64,000 nt of DNA. It comes from Sympetrum striolatum (Eukaryota; Arthropoda; Insecta; Odonata; Libellulidae). The notes beneath the pieces were generated by a model, which saw only the letters and a list, made by a program, of their open reading frames with translations, was not told where the DNA came from and did no database searches. Position numbers and translations under genes: made by a program. The stretch covers positions 1-64,000 of the forward strand of contig CANPUZ010000063.1 of assembly GCA_947579665.1 (NCBI GenBank), written 5' to 3'. Shown piece by piece: positions 38,058-52,600 of the stretch (the stretch's first letter is position 1; each line of letters begins with the position of its first letter).

Positions 38058-40359
38058 TTTCGGTCAAATCTCGATAAAATAAGGAAAATTAGGGGAAAAA
38101 AAGAGGAAAAAAATTTAAATTTCGCTAAAATTATTCGTTTTTCTTGTTTTTTTCGGTCAAATCTCGATAAAATAAGGAAAATTAAGGGAAAAAAGAGGAT
38201 TAAAATTATTCGTTTTTCTTGCTTTTTCGGTCAAATCTCGATAAAATAAGGAAAATTAAGGGAAAAAAAAGTGGAAAAAAATTGAAATTTCGCTAAAATT
38301 ATTCGTTTTTCTTGCTTTTTTCGGTCAAATCTCGATAAAATAAGGAAAATTAAGGGAAAAAAAGAGGAAAAATATTGAAATTTCGCTAATATTATTCGAT
38401 TTACTTGGTTTTTTCGGCCAAATCTCGATAAAATAAGGAAAATTAAGGGAAAAAAAGAGGAAAAAATTGAAATTTCGCTAAAATTATTCGTCTTTCTTGC
38501 TTTTTACGGTCAAATCTCAATAAAATAAGGAAAATTAAGGGAAAAAAAGAGGAAAAAAATTGAAATTTCGCTAAAGTTATTCGTTTTTCTTTGTTTTTTT
38601 CGGTCAAATCTCGATAAAATACGGAAAATTAAGGGAAAAAAAGATGATAAAAATTGATATTTCGCTAAAATTATTCGTTTTTCTTGCTTTAATTGGTAAA
38701 TCTTAATAAAATAAGGAAAATTAAGGGAAAAAAATTGAAATTTCAATAAAATTATTCGTTTTTCTTGCTTTTTTCGGTCAAATCTCGATTAAATAAGGAA
38801 AATTAGGGGAAAAAAAGAGGAAAAAAATTGAAATTTCGCTAAAATTATACGTTTTTCTTGCTTTTTTCGGTCAAATCTCGATAAAATAAGGAAAATTAAG
38901 GGAAAAAAAGAGGATAAAAATTGATATTTCGCTAAAATTATTCGTTTTTCTTGCTTTTTTCGGCAAAATCTCGATAAAATAAGGAAAATCAAGGGAAAAA
39001 AGATGATAAAAATTGAAATTTCGAAAAATTATTCGTTTTTCTTGCTTTTTTCGGTCAAATATCGATAAAATAAGGAAAATCAAGGGAAAAAAGATGATAA
39101 AAATTAATATTTCACTAAAATTATTCGTTTTTCTTGCTTTTTTCGGTCAAATATCGATAAAATAAGGAAAATTAAGGGAAAAAAAGGGGAAAAAAATTGA
39201 AATTTCGCTATAGTTATTCGTTTTTCTTGCTTTTTTCGGTCAAATCTCGGTAAAATAAGGAAAATTAAGGGAAAAAAAGGGGAAAAAAATTGAAATTTCG
39301 CTAAAGTTTTTCGTTTTTCTTGCTTTTTTCGGTCATATCTCGATAAAATAAGGAAAATTAAGGGAAAAAAAGAGGATAAAAATTGATATTTCGACAAAAA
39401 TTATTCGTTTTTCTTGCTTTTTTCGGTCAAATCTCGATAAAATAAGGAAAATCAAGGGAAAAAAGATGATAAAAATTGATATTTCGCTAAAATTATTCGT
39501 TTTTCTTGCTTTAATTGGTCAAATCTTGATAAAATAAGGAAAATTAAGGGAAAAAACAGGAAAAAAATTGAAATTTCAATAAAATTATTCGTTTTTCTTG
39601 CTTTAATTGGTCAAATCTTGATAAAATAAGGAAAATTAAGAGAAAAAAACAGGATAAAAATTGATATTTCGCTAAAATTATTCGTTTTTCTTGCTTTTTT
39701 CGGTCAAATCTCGATAAAATAAGGAAAATCAAGGGAAAAAAGATGATAAAAATTGAAATTTCGATAAAATTATTCGTTTTCCTTGCTTTTTTCGGTCAAA
39801 TCTCGATAAAATAAGGAAAATTACGGGAAAAAAAGAGGATAAAAATTGATATTTCGCTATAATTATTCGTTTTTCTTGCTTTTATTGGTCAAATCTCGAT
39901 AAAATAAGGAAAATTAAGGGAAAAAAACAGGAAAAAAATTGAAATTTCGCTAAAATTATTCGTTTTTCTTGCTTTTTTCGGTCAAATCTCGATAAAATAA
40001 GGAAAATCAAGGGAAAAAAGATGATAAAAATTGATATTTCGCAAAAATTATTCGTTTTTCTTGCTTTAATTGGTCAAATCATGATAAAATAAGGAAAATT
40101 AAGGGAAAAAAAACAGGAAAAAAATTGAAATTTCAATAAAATTATTCGTTTTTCTTGCTTTAATTGGTCAAATCTTGATAAAATAAGGAAAATTAAGGGA
40201 AAAAAACAGGATAAAAATTGATATTTCGCTAAAATTATTCGTTTTTCTTGCTTTTTTCGGTCAAATCTCAATAAAATAAGGAAAATCAAGGGAAAAAAGA
40301 TGATAAAAATTGAAATTTCGATAAAATTATTCGTTTTCCTTGCTTTTTTCGGTCAAATA

Positions 40360-43300
40360 TCGATAAAATAAGGAAAATTAAGGGAAAAAAAGAGGATAAA
40401 AATTGATATTTCGCTAAAATTATTCGTTTTTCTTGCTTTTTTCGGCAAAATCTCGATAAAATAAGGAAAATCAAGGGAAAAAAGATGATAAAAATTGAAA
40501 TTTCGACAAAATTATTCGTTTTTCTTGCTTTTTACGGTCAAATATCGATAAAATAAGGAAAATCAAGGGAAAAAAGATGATAAAAATTAATATTTCGCTA
40601 AAATTATTCGTTTTTCTTGCTTTTTTCGGTCAAATATCGATAAAATAAGGAAAATTAAGGGAAAAAAAGGGGAAAAAAATTGAAATTTCGCTATAGTTAT
40701 TCGTTTTTCTTGCTTTTTTCGGTCAAATCTCGATAAAATAAGGAAAATTAAGGGAAAAAAAGGGGAAAAAAATTGAAATTTCGCTAAAGTTTTTCGTTTT
40801 TCTTGCTTTTTTCGGTCATATCTCGATAAAATAAGGAAAATTAAGGGAAAAAAAGAGGATAAAAATTGATATTTCGACAAAAATTATTCGTTTTTCTTGC
40901 TTTTTGCGGTCAAATCTCGATTATATAAGGAAAGTCAAGGGAAAAAAGATGATAAAAATTGAAATTTCAATGAAATTATTCGTTATTCTTGATTTTTTCG
41001 GTCAAATCTCGACAAAATAAGGAAAATCAAGGGAAAAAAGATGATAAAAATTGATATTTCGCTAAAATTATTCGTTTTTCTTGCTTTTTTCGGTCAAATC
41101 TCGATAAAATAAGGAAAATTAGGGGAAAAAAAGAGGAAAAAAATTTAAATTTCGCTAAAATTATTCGTTTTTCTTGTACTTTTCGGTCAAATCTCGATAA
41201 AATAAGGAAAATTAAGGGAAAAAAGAGGATTAAAATTATTCGTTTTTCTTGCTTTTTCGGTCAAATCTCGATAAAATAAGGAAAATTAAGGGAAAAAAAA
41301 GTTGAAAAAAATTGAAATTTCGCTAAAATTATTCGTTTTTCTTGCTTTTTTCGGTCAAATCTCGATAAAATAAGGAAAATTAAGGGAAAAAAAGAGGAAA
41401 AATATTGAAATTTCGCTAATATTATTCAATTTACTTGGTTTTTTCGGCCAAATCTCGATAAAATAAGGAAAATTAAGGGAAAAAAAGAGGAAAAAATTGA
41501 AATTTCGCTAAAATTATTCGTCTTTCTTGCTTTTTTCGGTCAAATCTCAATAAAATAAGGAAAATTAAGGGAAAAAAAGAGGAAAAAAATTGAAATTTCG
41601 CTAAAGTTATTCGTTTTTCTTTGTTTTTTTCGGTCAAATCTCGATAAAATAAGGAAAATTAAGGGAAAAAAAGATGATAAAAATTGATATTTCGCTAAAA
41701 TTATTCGTTTTTCTTGCTTTAATTGGTAAATCTTAATAAAATAAGGAAAATTAAGGGAAAAAAATTGAAATTTCAATAAAATTATTCGTTTTTCTTGCTT
41801 TTTTCGGTCAAATCTCGATCAAAGAAGGAAATTAAGGGAAAAAAGAGGATAAAAATTGATATTTCGCTAAAATTATTCGTTTTTCTTGCTTTTTTCGGTC
41901 AACTATCGATTAAATAAGGAAAATTAGGGGAAAAAAAGAGGAAAAAAATTGAAATTTCGCTAAAATTATTCTTTTTTCTTGCTTTTTTCGGCAAAATCTC
42001 GATAAAATAAGGAAAATCAAGGGAAAAAAGATGATAAAAATTGAAATTTCGACAAAATTATTCGTTTTTCTTGCTTTTTTCGGTCAAATATCGATAAAAT
42101 AAGGAAAATCAAGGGAAAAAAGATGATAAAAATTAATATTTCGCTAAAATTATTCGTTTTTCTTGCTTTTTTCGGTCAAATATCGATAAAATAAGGAAAA
42201 TTAAGGGAAAAAAAGGGGAAAAAAATTGAAATTTCGCAATAGTTATTCGTTTTTCTTGCTTTTTTCGGTCAAATCTCGATAAAATAAGGAAAATTAAGGG
42301 AAAAAAAGGGGAAAAAAAATTGAAATTTCGCTAAAGTTTTTCGTTTTTCTTGCTTTTTTTGGTCATATCTCGATAAAATAAGGAAAATTAAGGGAATAAA
42401 AGAGGATAAAAATTGATATTTCGACAAAAATTATTCGTTTTTCTTGCTTTTTTCGGTCAAATCTCGATAAAATAAGGAAAATCAAGGGAAAAAAGATGAT
42501 AAAAATTGATATTTCGCTAAAATTATTCGTTTTTCTTGCTTTAATTGGTCAAATCTTGATAAAATAAGGAAAATTAAGGGAAAAAACAGGAAAAAAATTG
42601 AAATTTCAATAAAATTATTCGTTTTTCTTGCTTTAATTGGTCAAATCTTGATAAAATAAGGAAAATTAAGAGAAAAAAACAGGATAAAAATTGATATTTC
42701 GCTAAAATTATTCGTTTTTCTTGCTTTTTTCGGTCAAATCTCGATAAAATAAGGAAAATCAAGGGAAAAAAGATGATAAAATTGAAATTTCGATAAAATT
42801 ATTCGTTTTCCTTGCTTTTTTCGGTCAAATCTCGATAAAATAAGGAAAATTACGGGAAAAAAAGAGGATAAAAATTGATATTTCGCTATAATTATTCGTT
42901 TTTCTTGCTTTTATTGGTCAAATCTCGATAAAATAAGGAAAATTAAGGGAAAAAAACAGGAAAAAAATTGAAATTTCGCTAAAATTATTCGTTTTTCTTG
43001 CTTTTTTCGGTCAAATCTCGATAAAATAAGGAAAATCAAGGGAAAAAAGATGATAAAAATTGATATTTCGCAAACATTATTCGTTTTTCTTGCTTTAATT
43101 GGTCAAATATTGATAAAATAAGGAAAATTAAGGGAAAAAAAAGGAAAAAAATTGAAATTTCAATAAAATTATTCGTTTTTCTTGCTTTAATTGGTCAAAT
43201 CTTGATAAAATAAGGAAAATTAAGGGAAAAAAACAGGATAAAAATTGATATTTCGCTAAAATTATTCGTTTTTCTTGCTTTTTTCGGTCAAATCTCAATA

Positions 43301-46300
43301 AAATAAGGAAAATCAAGGGAAAAAAGATGATAAAAATTGAAATTTCGATAAAATTATTCGTTTTCCTTGCTTTTTTCGGTCAAATCTCGATAAAATAAGG
43401 AAAATTAAGGGAAAAAAGAGGAAAAAAATTGAAATTTCGCTAAAGTTATTCGTTTTTCTTGCTTTTTTCGGTCAAATCTCGATAAAACAAGGAAAATTAA
43501 GGGTAAAAAAGAGGATAAAAATTGATATTTCGACAAAAATTATTCGTTTTTCTTGCTTTTTTCGGTCAAATCTCGATAAAATAAGGAAAATCAAGGGAAA
43601 AAAGAGGATAAAAATTTATATTTCGCTAAAATTATTCGTTTTTCTTGCTTTTTTCGGTCAAATATCGATTAAATAAGGAAAATTAGGGGAAAAAAAGAGG
43701 AAAAAAATTGAAATTTCGCTAAAAGTATTCGTTTTTCTTGCTTTTTTCGGTCAAATCTCGATAAAATAAGGAAAATTAAGGGAAAAGAAGAAGAAAAAAT
43801 TTAAATTTCGCTATAATTATTCGTTTTTCTTGCTTTTTTCGGTCAAATCTCGATAAAATAAGGAAAATCAAGGGAAAAAAGATGATAAAAATTGATATTA
43901 TGCTAAAATTATTCGTTTTCCTAGCTTTTTTCGGTCAAATCTCGATAAAATAAGGAAAATTAAGGGAAAAAAAGAAGAAAAAATTTAAATTTCGCTATAA
44001 TTATTCGTTTTCCTGCTTTTTTCGGTCAAATCTCGATAAAATAAGGAAAATTAAGGGAAAAAAAGAGGAAAAAAATTGAAATTTCGCTAAAGTTATTCGT
44101 TTTTCTTGCTTTTTTCGGTCAAATCTCGATAAAATAAGGAAAATTAAGGGAAAAAGAGGATAAAAATTGATATTTCGACAAAAATTATTCGTTTTTCTTG
44201 CTTTTTTCGGTCAAATCTCGATAAAATAAGGAAAATCAAGGGAAAAAAGATGATAAAAATTGATATTTCGCTAAAATTATTCGTTTTTCTTGCTTTAATT
44301 GGTCAAATCTTGATAAAATAAGGAAAATTAAGGGAAAAAACAGGAAAAAAATTGAAATTTCAATAAAATTATTCGTTTTTCTTGCTTTAATTGGTCAAAT
44401 CTTGATAAAATAAGGAAAATTAAGGGAAAAAAACAGGATAAAAATTGATATTTCGCTAAAATTATTCGTTTTTCTTGCTTTTTTCGGTCAAATCTCGATA
44501 AAATAAGGAAAATCAAGGGAAAAAAGATGATAAAAATTGAAATATCGATAAAATTATTCGTTTTCCTTGCTTTTTTCGGTCAAATCTCGATAAAATAAGG
44601 AAAATTAAGGGAAAAAAAGAGGAAAAAAATTGAAATTTCGACAAAAATTATTCGTTTTTCTTGCTTTTTTCGGTCAAATCTCGATAAAATAAGGTAAATC
44701 AAGGGAAAAAAGATGATAAAAATTGATATTTCGCTAAAATTATTCGTTTTTCTTGCTTTTTTCGGTCAAATATCGATTAAATAAGGAAAATTAGGGGAAA
44801 AATAGAGGAAAAAAATTGAAATTTCGCTAAAATTATTCGTTTTTCTTGCTTTTTTCGGTCAAATCTCGATAAAATAAGGAAAATTTAGGGAAAAAAAGAA
44901 GAAAAAAATTGAAATTTCTCTAAAATTATTCATTTTACTTGCTTTTTTCGGCCAAATCTCGATAAAATAAGGAAAATTAAGGAAAAAAGATAGGAAAAAA
45001 ATTGAAATTTCGCTAAAATTATTCGTTTTTCTTGCTTTTTTCGGTCAAATCTCGATTAAATAAGGAAAATTAAGGGAAAAAAAGTGGAAAAAAATTAAAA
45101 TTTCGCTATAATTATTCGTTTTCCTGCTTTTTTCGGTTAAATCTCGATAAAATAAGGAAAATTAAGGGAAAAAAAGAGGATAAAAATTGAAATTTCGATA
45201 AAATTATTCATTTTTCTTGCTTTTTTCGGTCAAATCTCGATTAAATAAGGAAAATTAAGGGAAAAAAAGTGGAAAAAAATTGAAATTTCGCTAAAATTAT
45301 TCGTTTTTCTTGCTTTTTTCGGTCAAATCTCGATAAAATAAGGAAAATTAAGGGAAAAGAAGAGGATAGAAATTGAAATTTCGATAAAATTATTCGTTTT
45401 TCTTGCTTTTTTCGGTCAAATCTCGATAAAATAAGGAAAATTAAGGGAAAAAAAGGAAAAAAAATTAAAATTTCGCTAAAATTATTCGTTTTTCTTGCTT
45501 TTTGCGGTCAAATCTCGATTATATAAGGAAAGTCAAGGGAAAAAAGATGATAAAAATTGAAATTTCAATGAAATTATTCGTTTTTCTTGATTTTTTCGGT
45601 CAAATCTCGACAAAATAAGGAAAATCAAGGGAAAAAAGATGATAAAAATTGATATTTCGCTAAAATTATTCGTTTTTCTTGCTTTAATTGGTCAAATCTT
45701 GATAAAATAAGGAAAATTAAGAGAAAAAAACAGGATAAAAATTGATATTTCGCTAAAATTATTCGTTTTTCTTGCTTTTTTCGGTCAAATCTCGATAAAA
45801 TAAGGAAAATCAAGGGAAAAAAGATGATAAAAATTGAAATTTCGATAAAATTATTCGTTTTCCTTGCTTTTTTCGGTCAAATCTCGATAAAATAAGGAAA
45901 ATTACGGGAAAAAAAGAGGATAAAAATTGATATTTCGCTATAATTATTCGTTTTTCTTGCTTTTATTGGTCAAACCTCGATAAAATAAGGAAAATTAAGG
46001 GAAAAAAACAGGAAAAAAATTGAAATTTCGCTAAAATTATTCGTTTTTCTTGCTTTTTTCGGTCAAATCTCGATAAAATAAGGAAAATCAAGGGAAAAAA
46101 GATGATAAAAATTGATATTTCGCAAACATTATTCGTTTTTCTTGCTTTAATTGGTCAAATATTGATAAAATAAGGAAAATTAAGGGAAAAAAAAGGAAAA
46201 AAATTGAAATTTCAATAAAATTATTCGTTTTTCTTGCTTTAATTGGTCAAATCTTGATAAAATAAGGAAAATTAGGGGAAAAAAACAGGATAAAAATTGA

Positions 46301-49300
46301 TATTTCGCTAAAATTATTCGTTTTTCTTGCTTTTTTCGGTCAAATCTCAATAAAATAAGGAAAATCAAGGGAAAAAAGATGATAAAAATTGATATTTCGC
46401 TAAAATTATTCGTTTTTCTTGCTTTTTTCGGTCAAATATCGATTAAATAAGGAAAATTAGGGGAAAAATAGAGGAAAAAAATTGAAATTTCGCTAAAATT
46501 ATTCGTTTTTCTTGCTTTTTTCGGTCAAATCTCGATAAAATAAGGAAAATTTAGGGAAAAAAAGAAGAAAAAAATTGAAATTTCTCTAAAATTATTCATT
46601 TTACTTGCTTTTTTCGGCCAAATCTCGATAAAATAAGGAAAATTAAGGAAAAAAGATAGGAAAAAAATTGAAATTTCGCTAAAATTATTCGTTTTTCTTG
46701 CTTTTTTCGGTCAAATCTCGATTAAATAAGGAAAATTAAGGGAAAAAAAGTGGAAAAAAATTAAAATTTCGCTATAATTATTCGTTTTCCTGCTTTTTTC
46801 GGTTAAATCTCGATAAAATAAGGAAAATTAAGGGAAAAAAAGAGGATAAAAATTGAAATTTCGATAAAATTATTCATTTTTCTTGCTTTTTTCGGTCAAA
46901 TCTCGATTAAATAAGGAAAATTAAGGGAAAAAAAGTGGAAAAAAATTGAAATTTCGCTAAAATTATTCGTTTTTCTTGCTTTTTTCGGTCAAATCTCGAT
47001 AAAATAAGGAAAATTAAGGGAAAAGAAGAGGATAGAAATTGAAATTTCGATAAAATTATTCGTTTTTCTTGCTTTTTTCGGTCAAATCTCGATAAAATAA
47101 GGAAAATTAAGGGAAAAAAAGGAAAAAAATTAAAATTTCGCTAAAATTATTCGTTTTTCTTGCTTTTTGCGGTCAAATCTCGATTATATAAGGAAAGTCA
47201 AGGGAAAAAAGATGATAAAAATTGAAATTTCAATGAAATTATTCGTTTTTCTTGATTTTTTCGGTCAAATCTCGACAAAATAAGGAAAATCAAGGGAAAA
47301 AAGATGATAAAAATTGATATTTCGCTAAAATTATTCGTTTTTCTTGCTTTTTTCGGTCAAATCTCGATAAAATAAGGAAAATTAGGGGAAAAAAAGAGGA
47401 AAAAAATTTAAATTTCGCTAAAATTATTCGTTTTTCTTGTTTTTTTCGGTCAAATCTCGATAAAATAAGGAAAATTAAGGGAAAAAAGAGGATTAAAATT
47501 ATTCGTTTTTCTTGCTTTTTCGGTCAAATCTCGATAAAATAAGGAAAATTAAGGGAAAAAAAAGTGGAAAAAAATTGAAATTTCGCTAAAATTATTCGTT
47601 TTTCTTGCATTTTTCGGTCAAATCTCGATAAAATAAGGAAAATTAAGGGAAAAAAAGAGGAAAAATATTGAAATTTCGCTAATATTATTCGATTTACTTG
47701 GTTTTTTCGGCCAAATCTCGATAAAATAAGGAAAATTAAGGGAAAAAAAGAGGAAAAAATTGAAATTTCGCTAAAATTATTCGTCTTTCTTGCTTTTTAC
47801 GGTCAAATCTCAATAAAATAAGGAAAATTAAGGGAAAAAAAGAGGAAAAAAATTGAAATTTCGCTAAAGTTATTCGTTTTTCTTTGTTTTTTTCGGTCAA
47901 ATCTCGATAAAATACGGAAAATTAAGGGAAAAAAAGATGATAAAAATTGATATTTCGCTAAAATTATTCGTTTTTCTTGCTTTAATTGGTAAATCTTAAT
48001 AAAATAAGGAAAATTAAGGGAAAAAAATTGAAATTTCAATAAAATTATTCGTTTTTCTTGCTTTTTTCGGTCAAATCTCGATTAAATAAGGAAAATTAGG
48101 GGAAAAAAAGAGGAAAAAAATTGAAATTTCGCTAAAATTATACGTTTTTCTTGCTTTTTTCGGTCAAATCTCGATAAAATAAGGAAAATTAAGGGAAAAA
48201 AAGAGGATAAAAATTGATATTTCGCTAAAATTATTCGTTTTTCTTGCTTTTTTCGGCAAAATCTCGATAAAATAAGGAAAATCAAGGGAAAAAAGATGAT
48301 AAAAATTGAAATTTCGAAAAATTATTCGTTTTTCTTGCTTTTTTCGGTCAAATATCGATAAAATAAGGAAAATCAAGGGAAAAAAGATGATAAAAATTAA
48401 TATTTCACTAAAATTATTCGTTTTTCTTGCTTTTTTCGGTCAAATATCGATAAAATAAGGAAAATTAAGGGAAAAAAAGGGGAAAAAAATTGAAATTTCG
48501 CTATAGTTATTCGTTTTTCTTGCTTTTTTCGGTCAAATCTCGGTAAAATAAGGAAAATTAAGGGAAAAAAAGGGGAAAAAAATTGAAATTTCGCTAAAGT
48601 TTTTCGTTTTTCTTGCTTTTTTCGGTCATATCTCGATAAAATAAGGAAAATTAAGGGAAAAAAAGAGGATAAAAATTGATATTTCGACAAAAATTATTCG
48701 TTTTTCTTGCTTTTTTCGGTCAAATCTCGATAAAATAAGGAAAATCAAGGGAAAAAAGATGATAAAAATTGATATTTCGCTAAAATTATTCGTTTTTCTT
48801 GCTTTAATTGGTCAAATCTTGATAAAATAAGGAAAATTAAGGGAAAAAACAGGAAAAAAATTGAAATTTCAATAAAATTATTCGTTTTTCTTGCTTTAAT
48901 TGGTCAAATCTTGATAAAATAAGGAAAATTAAGAGAAAAAAACAGGATAAAAATTGATATTTCGCTAAAATTATTCGTTTTTCTTGCTTTTTTCGGTCAA
49001 ATCTCGATAAAATAAGGAAAATCAAGGGAAAAAAGATGATAAAAATTGAAATTTCGATAAAATTATTCGTTTTCCTTGCTTTTTTCGGTCAAATCTCGAT
49101 AAAATAAGGAAAATTACGGGAAAAAAAGAGGATAAAAATTGATATTTCGCTATAATTATTCGTTTTTCTTGCTTTTATTGGTCAAATCTCGATAAAATAA
49201 GGAAAATTAAGGGAAAAAAACAGGAAAAAAATTGAAATTTCGCTAAAATTATTCGTTTTTCTTGCTTTTTTCGGTCAAATCTCGATAAAATAAGGAAAAT

Positions 49301-49650
49301 CAAGGGAAAAAAGATGATAAAAATTGATATTTCGCAAAAATTATTCGTTTTTCTTGCTTTAATTGGTCAAATCATGATAAAATAAGGAAAATTAAGGGAA
49401 AAAAACAGGAAAAAAATTGAAATTTCAATAAAATTATTCGTTTTTCTTGCTTTAATTGGTCAAATCTTGATAAAATAAGGAAAATTAAGGGAAAAAAACA
49501 GGATAAAAATTGATATTTCGCTAAAATTATTCGTTTTTCTTGCTTTTTTCGGTCAAATCTCAATAAAATAAGGAAAATCAAGGGAAAAAAGATGATAAAA
49601 ATTGAAATTTCGATAAAATTATTCGTTTTCCTTGCTTTTTTCGGTCAAAT
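40360..49650 (+). repeat. 9.3-kb higher-order repeat, copy B
   Basis: This is the second tandem copy of 31067-40358. It shares even rare single changes with copy A, such as TTTTTACGGTC at about 40530 (31240 in A), CTTGTACTTTTCGG (41175 and 31882) and the CTCGGTAAAATAAGG monomer (48540 and 39247). Differences noted: one extra A in the A-run near 42315, one missing A near 42780, an extra A near 45465 and CTTGCATTTTTCGG near 47609. The monomer at the junction (about 40351-40440) is a hybrid, with ATATCG at its left from the end of A and the rest from the start of the unit. A direct duplication by unequal exchange fits best, though an assembly artefact is possible. Confidence 0.91.
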
Positions 49651-52600
49651 CTCGATAAAATAAGGAAAATTAAGGGAAAAAAGAGGAAAAAAATTGAAAT
49701 TTCGCTAAAGTTATTCGTTTTTCTTGCTTTTTTCGGTCAAATCTCGATAAAATAAGGAAAATTAAGGGAAAAAAAGAGGATAAAAATTGATATTTCGACA
49801 AAAATTATTCGTTTTTCTTGCTTTTTTCGGTCAAATCTCGATAAAATAAGGAAAATCAAGGGAAAAAAGAGGATAAAAATTTATATTTCGCTAAAATTAT
49901 TCGTTTTTCTTGCTTTTTTCGGTCAAATATCGATTAAATAAGGAAAATTAGGGGAAAAAAAGAGGAAAAAAATTGAAATTTCGCTAAAATTATTCGTTTT
50001 TCTTGCTTTTTTCGGTCAAATCTCGATAAAATAAGGAAAATTAAGGGAAAAGATGAAGAAAAAATTTAAATTTCGCTATAATTATTCGTTTTTCTTGCTT
50101 TTTTCGGTCAAATCTCGATAAAATAAGGAAAATCAAGGGAAAAAAGATGATAAAAATTGATATTATGCTAAAATTATTCGTTTTCCTAGCTTTTTTCGGT
50201 CAAATCTCGATAAAATAAGGAAAATTAAGGGAAAAAAAGAAGAAAAAATTTAAATTTCGCTATAATTATTCGTTTTCCTGCTTTTTTCGGTCAAATCTCG
50301 ATAAAATAAGGAAAATCAAGGGAAAAAAGATGATAAAAATTGAAATTTCGATAAAATTATTCGTTTTCCTTGCTTTTTTCGGTCAAATCTCGATAAAATA
50401 AGGAAAATTAAGGGAAAAAAAGAGGAAAAAAATTGAAATTTCGACAAAAATTATTCGTTTTTCTTGCTTTTTTCGGTCAAATCTCGATAAAATAAGGTAA
50501 ATCAAGGGAAAAAAGATGATAAAAATTGATATTTCGCTAAAATTATTCGTTTTTCTTGCTTTTTTCGGTCAAATATCGATTAAATAAGGAAAATTAGGGG
50601 AAAAATAGAGGAAAAAAATTGAAATTTCGCTAAAATTATTCGTTTTTCTTGCTTTTTTCGGTCAAATCTCGATAAAATAAGGAAAATTTAGGGAAAAAAA
50701 GAAGAAAAAAATTGAAATTTCTCTAAAATTATTCGTTTTACTTGCTTTTTTCGGCCAAATCTCGATAAAATAAGGAAAATTAAGGAAAAAAGATAGGAAA
50801 AAAATTGAAATTTCGCTAAAATTATTCGTTTTTCTTGCTTTTTTCGGTCAAATCTCGATTAAATAAGGAAAATTAAGGGAAAAAAAGTGGAAAAAAATTG
50901 AAATTTCGCTAAAATTATTCGTTTTTCTTGCTTTTTTCGGTCAAATCTCGATAAAATAAGGAAAATTAAGGGAAAAGAAGAGGATAGAAATTGAAATTTC
51001 GATAAAATTATTCGTTTTTCTTGCTTTTTCGGTCAAATCTCGATAAAATAAGGAAAATTAAGGGAAAAAAAGGAAAAAAATTAAAATTTCGCTAAAATTA
51101 TTCGTTTTTCTTGCTTTTTGCGGTCAAATCTCGATTATATAAGGAAAGTCAAGGGAAAAAAGATGATAAAAATTGAAATTTCAATGAAATTATTCGTTTT
51201 TCTTGATTTTTTCGGTCAAATCTCGACAAAATAAGGAAAATCAAGGGAAAAAAGATGATAAAAATTGATATTTCGCTAAAATTATTCGTTTTTCTTGCTT
51301 TTTTCGGTCAAATCTCGATAAAATAAGGAAAATTAGGGGAAAAAAAGAGGAAAAAAATTTAAATTTCGCTAAAATTATTCGTTTTTCTTGTTTTTTTCGG
51401 TCAAATCTCGATAAAATAAGGAAAATTAAGGGAAAAAAGAGGATTAAAATTATTCGTTTTTCTTGCTTTTTCGGTCAAATCTCGATAAAATAAGGAAAAT
51501 TAAGGGAAAAAAAAGTGGAAAAAAATTGAAATTTCGCTAAAATTATTCGTTTTTCTTGCTTTTTTCGGTCAAATCTCGATAAAATAAGGAAAATTAAGGG
51601 AAAAAAAGAGGAAAAATATTGAAATTTCGCTAATATTAATCGATTTTCTTGGTTTTTTCGGCCAAATCTCGATAAAATAAGGAAAATTAAGGGAAAAAAA
51701 GAGGAAAAAATTGAAATTTCGCTAAAATTATTCGTCTTTCTTGCTTTTTTCGGTCAAATCTCAATAAAATAAGGAAAATTAAAGGAAAAAAAGAGGAAAA
51801 AAATTGAAATTTCGCTAAAGTTATTCGTTTTTCTTTGTTTTTTTCGGTCAAATCTCGATAAAATAAGGAAAATTAAGGGAAAAAAAGATGATAAAAATTG
51901 ATATTTCGCTAAAATTATTCGTTTTTCTTGCTTTTTTCGGCAAAATCTCGATAAAATAAGGAAAATCAAGGGAAAAAAGATGATAAAAATTGAAATTTCA
52001 ATAAAATTATTCGTTTTTCTTGCTTTTTTCGGTCAAATCTCGATCAAAGAAGGAAATTAAGGGAAAAAAGAGGATAAAAATTGATATTTCGCTAAAATTA
52101 TTCGTTTTTATTGCTTTTTTCGGTCAACTATCGATTAAATAAGGAAAATTAGGGGAAAAAAAGAGGAAAAAAATTGAAATTTCGCTAAAATTATACGTTT
52201 TTCTTGCTTTTTTCGGTCAAATCTCGATAAAATAAGGAAAATTAAGGGAAAAAAAGAGGATAAAAATTGATATTTCGCTAAAATTATTCGTTTTTCTTGC
52301 TTTTTTCGGCAAAATCTCGATAAAATAAGGAAAATCAAGGGAAAAAAGATGATAAAAATTGAAATTTCGACAAAATTATTCGTTTTTCTTGCTTTTTTCG
52401 GTCAAATATCGATAAAATAAGGAAAATCAAGGGAAAAAAGATGATAAAAATTAATATTTCGCTAAAATTATTCGTTTTTCTTGCTTTTTTCGGTCAAATA
52501 TCGATAAAATAAGGAAAATTAAAGGAAAGAAAGGGGAAAAAAATTGAAATTTCGCTATAGTTATTCGTTTTTCTTGCTTTTTTCGGTCAAATCTCGATAA

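Larger units (their letters stand above)
31067..40358 (+). repeat. 9.3-kb higher-order repeat, copy A
   Basis: This segment of about 100 monomers is repeated directly after itself. Landmarks fall 9,293 bp apart: the 74-bp monomers (31932 and 41225; 38195 and 47488), the 81-bp monomers (32432 and 41725; 38695 and 47988) and TATATAAGG sites (31629 and 40922; 37892 and 47185). The left edge is set by a C at 31066 where the partner has A at 40359; upstream of this the sequences differ clearly. Differences I noted from copy B are few: a C at 36892 (G at 46185) with an extra A after it, and an extra A near 40102. It contains two 74-bp markers 6,263 bp apart and a 1.67-kb internal duplication. Confidence 0.92.

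Noticed and set aside
40351..40440. The junction of the 9.3-kb copies as a specific recombination site
   Set aside because: The junction falls in an ordinary monomer and can be explained by exchange between two similar monomers. No motif distinguishes it from hundreds of others.
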